A stretch of DNA of 64,000 bases from Paraburkholderia bryophila (GTDB lineage: Bacteria > Pseudomonadota > Gammaproteobacteria > Burkholderiales > Burkholderiaceae): contig NZ_JACCAS010000002.1 in assembly GCF_013409255.1 (NCBI RefSeq), positions 496,001 to 560,000 on the forward strand. The letters run 5' to 3'. Below the pieces are notes generated by a model. It was not told where the DNA came from. It saw only the letters and a list, made by a program, of their open reading frames with translations, and searched no databases. The translations under genes and the position numbers were made by a program. Every line of letters starts with the position of its first letter. Within the stretch, counting starts at the first letter, position 1. Positions 58,965 to 64,000 of the stretch are shown here, one piece after another.

Positions 58965-60379
58965 AGAAGATCAACGAAATCCAACGTATCGCGCGGGCGA
59001 TCAAACGTGCGGGCGCGGCATCGCTGCTCGTAGCGGCCGCGATAAGCGCACCGTTCGCGGCGCAAGCGACGACAGTGGCAACGGCAAGTGCAACGACGGC
59101 AGCGCCGACTCAACCGCAACCGCAATCGCAATCGCAATCCGACGCGGCACTCATCGCCCACGGCGAATACCTCGCGCGCGCCGGCGACTGCATCGCGTGT
59201 CATTCAACACCCGCAGGAAAACCCTTCGCAGGTGGCCTGAAATTCGACACGCCGATCGGCGCGATCTACTCGACCAACATCACACCGGACCGCAACACCG
59301 GCATCGGTTCATGGACCTTCGCGCAATTCGATCGCGCGGTGCGAGCGGGCGTGAAGCCAAACGGCGACACGTTGTATCCGGCCATGCCGTTCCCGTCCTA
59401 CGCGCGTCTGAACGAAAACGACATGCACGCGCTGTACGCGTACTTCACGCATGGCGTCGCGCCGGTCAACCAGGCGAACCGCGCCGTCGATATCGTCTGG
59501 CCGCTGTCCATGCGCTGGCCGCTCGGCATCTGGCGTCATCTGTTCGCACCTGAACCCGCCACGTTCAACGCAACGCACTACACCGATCCGGTCATCGCAC
59601 GCGGCGCGTACCTCGTGCAAGGCCTCGGCCACTGCGGCGCGTGCCACACGCCGCGCGCCGTGACGATGCAGGAACGCTCGCTCACCGACCTGGATGGCTC
59701 CGAGTTCCTCGCGGGCGGCACTGCCATCGACGGATGGGTTCCTTCGAGCCTGCGCGCCAATCCGCGCACCGGCATCGGCGCATGGAGCGAAGCCGACCTC
59801 GTGCAGTTCCTGAAAACGGGCCGCACGCAGCACAGCGCGGCATTCGGCGGTATGACGGATGTCGTGCAACACAGCATGCAGCACATGAGCGACGCGGACC
59901 TCACCGCCATCGCGCGATATCTGAAGACGCTGCCGTCCACCGATCCGAAGGAAACGCCGTACGCGTACAACGACACCGCCGCACACGCACTGCGTACCGG
60001 CGACGCCACCGCACCCGGCGCGGCCGTCTATCGCGACAACTGCACGGCCTGCCATCGCAGCGACGGCCGCGGCTACAACCGCGTGTTCCCGGCACTCGGC
60101 GGCAACCCGGTCGTACAGGGTAAAGACGCGACGTCGCTGATTCATGTGTTGCTCACCGGCAGCACGCTCGAAGGCACGAAAACCGCGCCGTCCTCGTTCA
60201 CGATGCCACCGTTCGGGTGGCGCCTGAACGATCAGGAAGTCGCGGACGTCACGAACTTCGTGCGCACGAGTTGGGGCAATGCCGGTTCGATGGTCAGCGC
60301 GTCCGACGTGGCGAAGGTCCGCAAGACCGTCACCGTGCATGCGCCCGACATGCCGCCGGGTGCTTCGCTGAGTCACTAA
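58961..60379 (+). CDS. Tri-haem membrane cytochrome c subunit of the dehydrogenase
   Basis: The 472-residue protein has a Sec signal (ASLLVAAAISAPFAAQATT) and three CxxCH haem motifs: CIACH, CGACH and CTACH. The order and the DGWVPSSLRANPRTGIGAWSEADLVQFLKTGR segment match the cytochrome c subunit of gluconate and alcohol dehydrogenases. It passes electrons from the flavoprotein to ubiquinone. Its ATG overlaps the GMC stop (ATGA). A QPQPQSQSQS-type linker lies after the signal. Confidence 0.92.
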   Translation: MKKINEIQRIARAIKRAGAASLLVAAAISAPFAAQATTVATASATTAAPTQPQPQSQSQSDAALIAHGEYLARAGDCIACHSTPAGKPFAGGLKFDTPIGAIYSTNITPDRNTGIGSWTFAQFDRAVRAGVKPNGDTLYPAMPFPSYARLNENDMHALYAYFTHGVAPVNQANRAVDIVWPLSMRWPLGIWRHLFAPEPATFNATHYTDPVIARGAYLVQGLGHCGACHTPRAVTMQERSLTDLDGSEFLAGGTAIDGWVPSSLRANPRTGIGAWSEADLVQFLKTGRTQHSAAFGGMTDVVQHSMQHMSDADLTAIARYLKTLPSTDPKETPYAYNDTAAHALRTGDATAPGAAVYRDNCTACHRSDGRGYNRVFPALGGNPVVQGKDATSLIHVLLTGSTLEGTKTAPSSFTMPPFGWRLNDQEVADVTNFVRTSWGNAGSMVSASDVAKVRKTVTVHAPDMPPGASLSH

Positions 60380-60555
60380 CTCACCACGCAACACACGCAA
60401 CGCACGCACGGCGTGCCGCGCGTGTGAGTACCCGTTCCCCGCCTCACCCAGAACCCGCTCCATCGACAGAAGGAGCGGCTTCGCGTGTGCGCGGCAAAAA
60501 GAGAGATCGCCATCAAGCGACCTGAAATAGACGTTCCAACCGAGCTATTACCACG

Positions 60556-61749
60556 ATGAAAAAGCAATGGATTGCGGCCCCTCTGATGTTGTCTTTCGCC
60601 GGCATTGCGTCCGCGCAGAGTTCCGTGACGCTGTACGGTATCGTCGATGCGGGCATCTCGTATCGCAGCAGTGAACGCACCGGCACGGCCGGCAATTACA
60701 GTGGCCATTCGAACGTTGCGGCGACGAGCGGCAACCTGTCCGGCAGCCGCTGGGGCATCAAAGGTCAAGACGATCTGGGCGGCGGCTGGAAAGCGCTGTT
60801 CCAGTTGGAGGACGGCTTCGACATCACGAACGGCAAGACCGGCCAGAACGGCGGATTGTTCGGCCGCCAGGCGTACGTGGGGATCGGCAGCCAGCAATAC
60901 GGCACGATCACGCTGGGCCGTCAGTACACGTCGCTGAACGATTTCGTGGCGCCCGTTGCACCGGTCGCGCTGGTGGGCGGCTACGGCGCGCATCCGGGCG
61001 ACATCGACGATCTCGATCAGACCGCGCGCGTCAACAACTCGATCAAGTACACCAGCGCGAATTACGCGGGCTTCACCTTCGGCGCGCTGTATGGATTCGG
61101 TGGTCAACCGGGCAGCTTGAAGCAGCTGAACACGTGGAGCGTGGGTGCCGGCTATGCGAACGGACCGCTGCACGTGGGCGTTGGTTATGAACGTTCGGAT
61201 AACAGCAAGAGCGGCCCGACAGACAGCACCTACGGCAAATGGAACGGCACCGACGACGGTCTGTTCAATTCATCGATCAACGAAGGCTACGCCAGCGCGC
61301 AATCGCAACAGATCATCGCAACCGGCGCAACGTATGACTTCGGCCCGGCACTGGTCGGCGTGAACTACAGCAACGTGCAATACCGTTCAGGCGCCGACTC
61401 GCTGTTCAAGGGTCACGCAACGTTCAACATTGCGGGCGTGTTCGGTCAATGGACGATCCGGCCGGCCGTGCAACTGTTCGCGGGCTACAGTTACACGCGC
61501 GGCGGCGAGGTGGATGGCGTGGATGAGCGCGCGCAGTATCACAACGTCACGCTCGGCGCGCAATACAACCTGTCGAAGCGCTCCACGGTCTATCTGATGG
61601 GCGGCTATCAGCACGCGTCCGGCGGCACGCTGGACGCGCTCGGCAATCCGGTCGCCGCCACCGCGTCGGTCAGCGACAAGGGCAATAGCCACTCGTCGGC
61701 GGCGCAGTCGCAGGCGATTGTGAGCATCGGCGTGCGCCACAAGTTCTGA
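60556..61749 (+). CDS. Gram-negative porin (Burkholderia OmpC-like)
   Basis: The 397-residue protein has a Sec signal ending in IASAQSS, the beta-barrel start SVTLYGIVDAGISYRS, and the typical SRWGIKGQDDLGGGWKALFQLEDGF and RQAYVGIGSQQYGTITLGRQ segments. The last strand ends in the outer-membrane sorting residue Phe (VSIGVRHKF). It makes a trimeric general porin. It may admit sugars for the dehydrogenase upstream (177-bp gap), though its own promoter is likely. Confidence 0.92.
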   Translation: MKKQWIAAPLMLSFAGIASAQSSVTLYGIVDAGISYRSSERTGTAGNYSGHSNVAATSGNLSGSRWGIKGQDDLGGGWKALFQLEDGFDITNGKTGQNGGLFGRQAYVGIGSQQYGTITLGRQYTSLNDFVAPVAPVALVGGYGAHPGDIDDLDQTARVNNSIKYTSANYAGFTFGALYGFGGQPGSLKQLNTWSVGAGYANGPLHVGVGYERSDNSKSGPTDSTYGKWNGTDDGLFNSSINEGYASAQSQQIIATGATYDFGPALVGVNYSNVQYRSGADSLFKGHATFNIAGVFGQWTIRPAVQLFAGYSYTRGGEVDGVDERAQYHNVTLGAQYNLSKRSTVYLMGGYQHASGGTLDALGNPVAATASVSDKGNSHSSAAQSQAIVSIGVRHKF

Positions 61750-61753
61750 TCGC

Positions 61754-63178
61754 TCAGTGCGGCGCGGGCGTTGCAGGTTGAGCGCCGCCTTGCGAGAGGT
61801 CCGGCGCGATCACGCGTGCGTCGTTCAGAATGCCGCACGGGTCGAGCAGGTTTTTAAGTTTGCGCATCAGGTCCGTCTCCGCTGACGAGCGGCTCAGATG
61901 CAGGAACTCCTGCTTGACCACACCGATACCGTGTTCGGCGGAGATGCATCCGCCAGCCTTTTGCACCTGCTCATAGACGAGCGTTTCGACCTGATGCATG
62001 TCGGCCATGTTCGCATACGGGCCCGACAGCAGATGCAGATTGCCATCGCCGAGATGGCCAAAGAACAGATGCGTTTGCTCAGGGAAGCGCGACGTCAACG
62101 CCTGTTTCATCGCCGTGACGAAGCCGTCCATTTCGATCATCGGCAAGCCCACGTCGAACGCGGCGTGGGGTTTTAGACGACTCAGCAATTCGCCGACGGT
62201 CTCGCGATACGCCCACAGTTGCCGCGCGTGATCGAGCGATTGCGCGACGATCACGTCATCGACGATTTCGTTTTCCAGCGCGTATTCCAGCACTTCTTCG
62301 AGCGCCTTGCGCTCGCTCTCTTCTGAGCCGCCCAGCGTTTCGACCAGTACATACACCGGTGAACGCGTGGCGAACGGCGCCTTGAGTCCGCCTATTTCCA
62401 TTGCCGCGGACATGAAGTCGTCCCACATCAATTCGAACGACGACAACGCCGGCAAACGACGGCGCAGTTCTTTCAGCAAACGCGTCGCGGCATCGAACGA
62501 ACCGAGCGCACAGAGTGCGGTATTCGCAACCGTCGGCTTCGGTTCGAGTTTCAGCACGAGGCGCGTAATCACGCCGAGAATCCCTTCCGAGCCGATAAAC
62601 AACTGCTTCAGATCGATGCCCGTTGTGTTCTTGGTGACCTTGTTCATCATCGTCAGCACGGTGCCGTCCGCGAGCGCCACTTCCATGCCGAGAATCAGAT
62701 CGCGCATCACGCCGAACCGCACTACCCGGTTGCCGCCCGCATTGGTGGCCGCATTGCCGCCAATCTGACACGAGCCGCGCGCGCCGAGATCGAGCGGAAA
62801 GAACCACCCCTGCGCTTCGACGTGGGTCTGCAACTGCTCCAGCGCGAGTCCGGCCTGCACGGTGATCGTGCCGCCAACCTGGTCGAACTCTTCGATCGCG
62901 TTCATTTTCGCGAGCGACATCGCGACCTCGCCAGCCTGCGGCGTCGCGCCACCTGCGAGACCGGTCAAGCCGCCCTGTACGACGACCTTCTGCCGAAGCG
63001 CCGACAGCACGCCGAGCGCGCGCGCCACTTCGTCGGGCGTGCGCGGCGTCAGCACGAGCGACGGGCGTCGCTTCTCCGTGTCGCTCCAGTCGCCCGCATG
63101 CGCGTCGAGCACGCCTGGGTCGAGCGACACGCATTGGTCGCCCAGTTGTTCAACGAGTGCCTGCTGTAAGTCCGTCAT
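61754..63178 (-). CDS. FAD-linked oxidase, D-lactate/2-hydroxyacid dehydrogenase-type (GlcD-like)
   Basis: The ~474-residue protein has the PCMH FAD-binding domain (RRPSLVLTPRTPDEVARALGV, VVVQGGLTGLAGGATPQ, and the FAD loop GSCQIGGNAATNAGG) and the C-terminal FAD-oxidase region with GGCISAEHGIGVVKQEFL. This pattern is that of D-lactate, glycolate or D-2-hydroxyglutarate dehydrogenases. The start is unclear: Met 63178 (MTDLQQ) is used, Met 63199 lies 8 bp from the upstream stop. It follows the MHS-type transporter, which may import its substrate. Confidence 0.9.
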   Translation of the reverse strand: MTDLQQALVEQLGDQCVSLDPGVLDAHAGDWSDTEKRRPSLVLTPRTPDEVARALGVLSALRQKVVVQGGLTGLAGGATPQAGEVAMSLAKMNAIEEFDQVGGTITVQAGLALEQLQTHVEAQGWFFPLDLGARGSCQIGGNAATNAGGNRVVRFGVMRDLILGMEVALADGTVLTMMNKVTKNTTGIDLKQLFIGSEGILGVITRLVLKLEPKPTVANTALCALGSFDAATRLLKELRRRLPALSSFELMWDDFMSAAMEIGGLKAPFATRSPVYVLVETLGGSEESERKALEEVLEYALENEIVDDVIVAQSLDHARQLWAYRETVGELLSRLKPHAAFDVGLPMIEMDGFVTAMKQALTSRFPEQTHLFFGHLGDGNLHLLSGPYANMADMHQVETLVYEQVQKAGGCISAEHGIGVVKQEFLHLSRSSAETDLMRKLKNLLDPCGILNDARVIAPDLSQGGAQPATPAPH

Positions 63179-63206
63179 ATCGTGTAGGTGCCGTGTCATC
63201 CAACAA

Positions 63207-64000
63207 TCAGCCTTGTTCCGCGACGCGCCCGAGCTGGCCGCCGAAACGCTTCAATCCCAAGCCGGCGACGAGCGCGATCACCGCGACGCCGGTCAGAAAT
63301 AATCCGGGCGCTACCGCCGAGCCGGTCTTGTGCAATAGCTGCGTCACGACCAGCGGCGTAATGCCCGTAAAAATCACTGTAGCAAGATTGAGTGATAACG
63401 CAATGCCGCTGAAGCGCACGGGCGTGGGAAACAGATCCGCCAGCAGGTACGCATACGACCCGTTGACCAGACCACCGACAAAGCCGATCACCACGAACGC
63501 GGCCACCGGATCGATCTGATGCGCGGCGATGAGCCGATAGAACGGATAGCTGCCGGCCAGCATCAGAAGCGAGCCAATCCGGTGCCAATAGCGCGAAGGC
63601 AGCCGATCGCCGAGCCACGCGAAGAACAGCAAAGACGCGGACATGGTCGCGATACCGATGTTCTGCCCGGCACTCGCGAGACTTGGCGAAACGTGCAGCA
63701 CAGTCGTCATATACGAAGGCAACACCACGAACAGCAGACTGTTCGACGCATTGACAATGCCCGCCACGCCGACGCCCACGGCCACCTGCTTCGGATACTC
63801 GGTGAGCACGATCCGGAACGGCCGCTTGACCTTATGACTGCGCAGCCGCTGAAATTCCGTCGATTCTTCCAGCGACGTGCGCAGCCAGTAAGAGACCAGC
63901 CCAATCACACCGCCGAAAATAAACGCGATCCGCCAGCCGAACGCCAGCACGGACTCGGCGCTCAAGCCCGCATGCAGCGCGAGGCTGATCAACGTGGCCG
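63207..64000 (-). CDS. MHS-type major facilitator transporter, C-terminal part
   Basis: The frame is open to the window end, so the N-terminus is missing. The visible ~262 residues include LAFGWRIAFIFGGVIGLVSYWLRTSLEESTEF (the loop typical of metabolite:H+ symporters such as the alpha-ketoglutarate permease group), YPKQVAVGVGVAGIVNASNSLLFVVLPSYM, and seven or so helices. It likely imports an organic acid with protons. It lies 28 bp upstream of the FAD oxidase on the same strand, pointing to a shared transcript. Confidence 0.88.
   Translation of the reverse strand, partial: ATLISLALHAGLSAESVLAFGWRIAFIFGGVIGLVSYWLRTSLEESTEFQRLRSHKVKRPFRIVLTEYPKQVAVGVGVAGIVNASNSLLFVVLPSYMTTVLHVSPSLASAGQNIGIATMSASLLFFAWLGDRLPSRYWHRIGSLLMLAGSYPFYRLIAAHQIDPVAAFVVIGFVGGLVNGSYAYLLADLFPTPVRFSGIALSLNLATVIFTGITPLVVTQLLHKTGSAVAPGLFLTGVAVIALVAGLGLKRFGGQLGRVAEQG

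Noticed and set aside
60450-60480. Terminator after the cytochrome c gene
   Set aside because: CGCTCC/GGAGCG can pair over ~15 nt, but there is no T-tract and the stem is only 6-7 bp.
1-64000. CRISPR arrays, tRNA and rRNA genes
   Set aside because: No evenly spaced direct repeats, cloverleaf-type sequences or rRNA signatures were seen while reading; the only short tandem repeats are at 26862-26900 and 53171-53204.

Overview
The window is GC-rich, densely coded proteobacterial DNA. The gene set looks like Burkholderiaceae, most likely Paraburkholderia or a close relative. Pointers are a BPSS1780-type membrane protein, a Burkholderia-style VgrG and porin, many LysR regulators paired with catabolic genes, and a three-subunit gluconate/sugar dehydrogenase. 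This is a family-level inference; no rRNA or tRNA gene was seen. The assignments come from reading the translated sequence without database searches.

Layout. 1-13.5 kb: a partial MHYT protein, small enzymes, a CPBP-type membrane protease gene broken by an in-frame TGA, an ABC exporter operon (ATPase plus two permeases), a secreted serine hydrolase, ppnP, DUF1326/DUF2182 genes, a flippase and a sterol-desaturase-like hydroxylase. 13.5-21.7 kb: an SDR gene, then a catabolic cluster (M20 deacylase, DUF1028, Rid protein, flavin monooxygenase, LysR, NCS1 permease, racemase-like enzyme). Two nearly identical LysR-type boxes tie its two halves together. 21.9-34.4 kb: mostly housekeeping and accessory genes, including argC with a LysR gene, a degenerate EAL-HDOD signalling gene behind a 13-bp triplicated start region, and a PadR/HAAS-type pair with repeated operator-like sites. 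35.5-42.0 kb: a four-gene tripartite efflux operon (HlyD, RbbA-like ABC fusion, permease, outer-membrane factor).

42.1-52.6 kb is a type VI secretion effector island made of two divergent modules. The left one (minus strand) encodes an unknown protein, a Tle3-like protein without its lipase half, a Tla3 adaptor and a PAAR protein. The right one (plus strand) encodes VgrG, a Tle4-like lipase, a Tli4-like immunity protein, a second PAAR protein and a 32-residue lipoprotein. 52.6-56.4 kb is a scarred accessory segment: a long hairpin with a duplicated arm, the C-terminal remnant of a TrlF-like ATPase cut by an IS3-family element, a 43-codon ORF and an orphan gene.

56.4-64 kb returns to metabolism. 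A TAT-exported small subunit, a GMC flavoprotein and a tri-haem cytochrome c form a periplasmic sugar/gluconate dehydrogenase operon behind a PtxS-like operator. A porin, a D-lactate-dehydrogenase-type FAD enzyme and a truncated MHS-type transporter follow.
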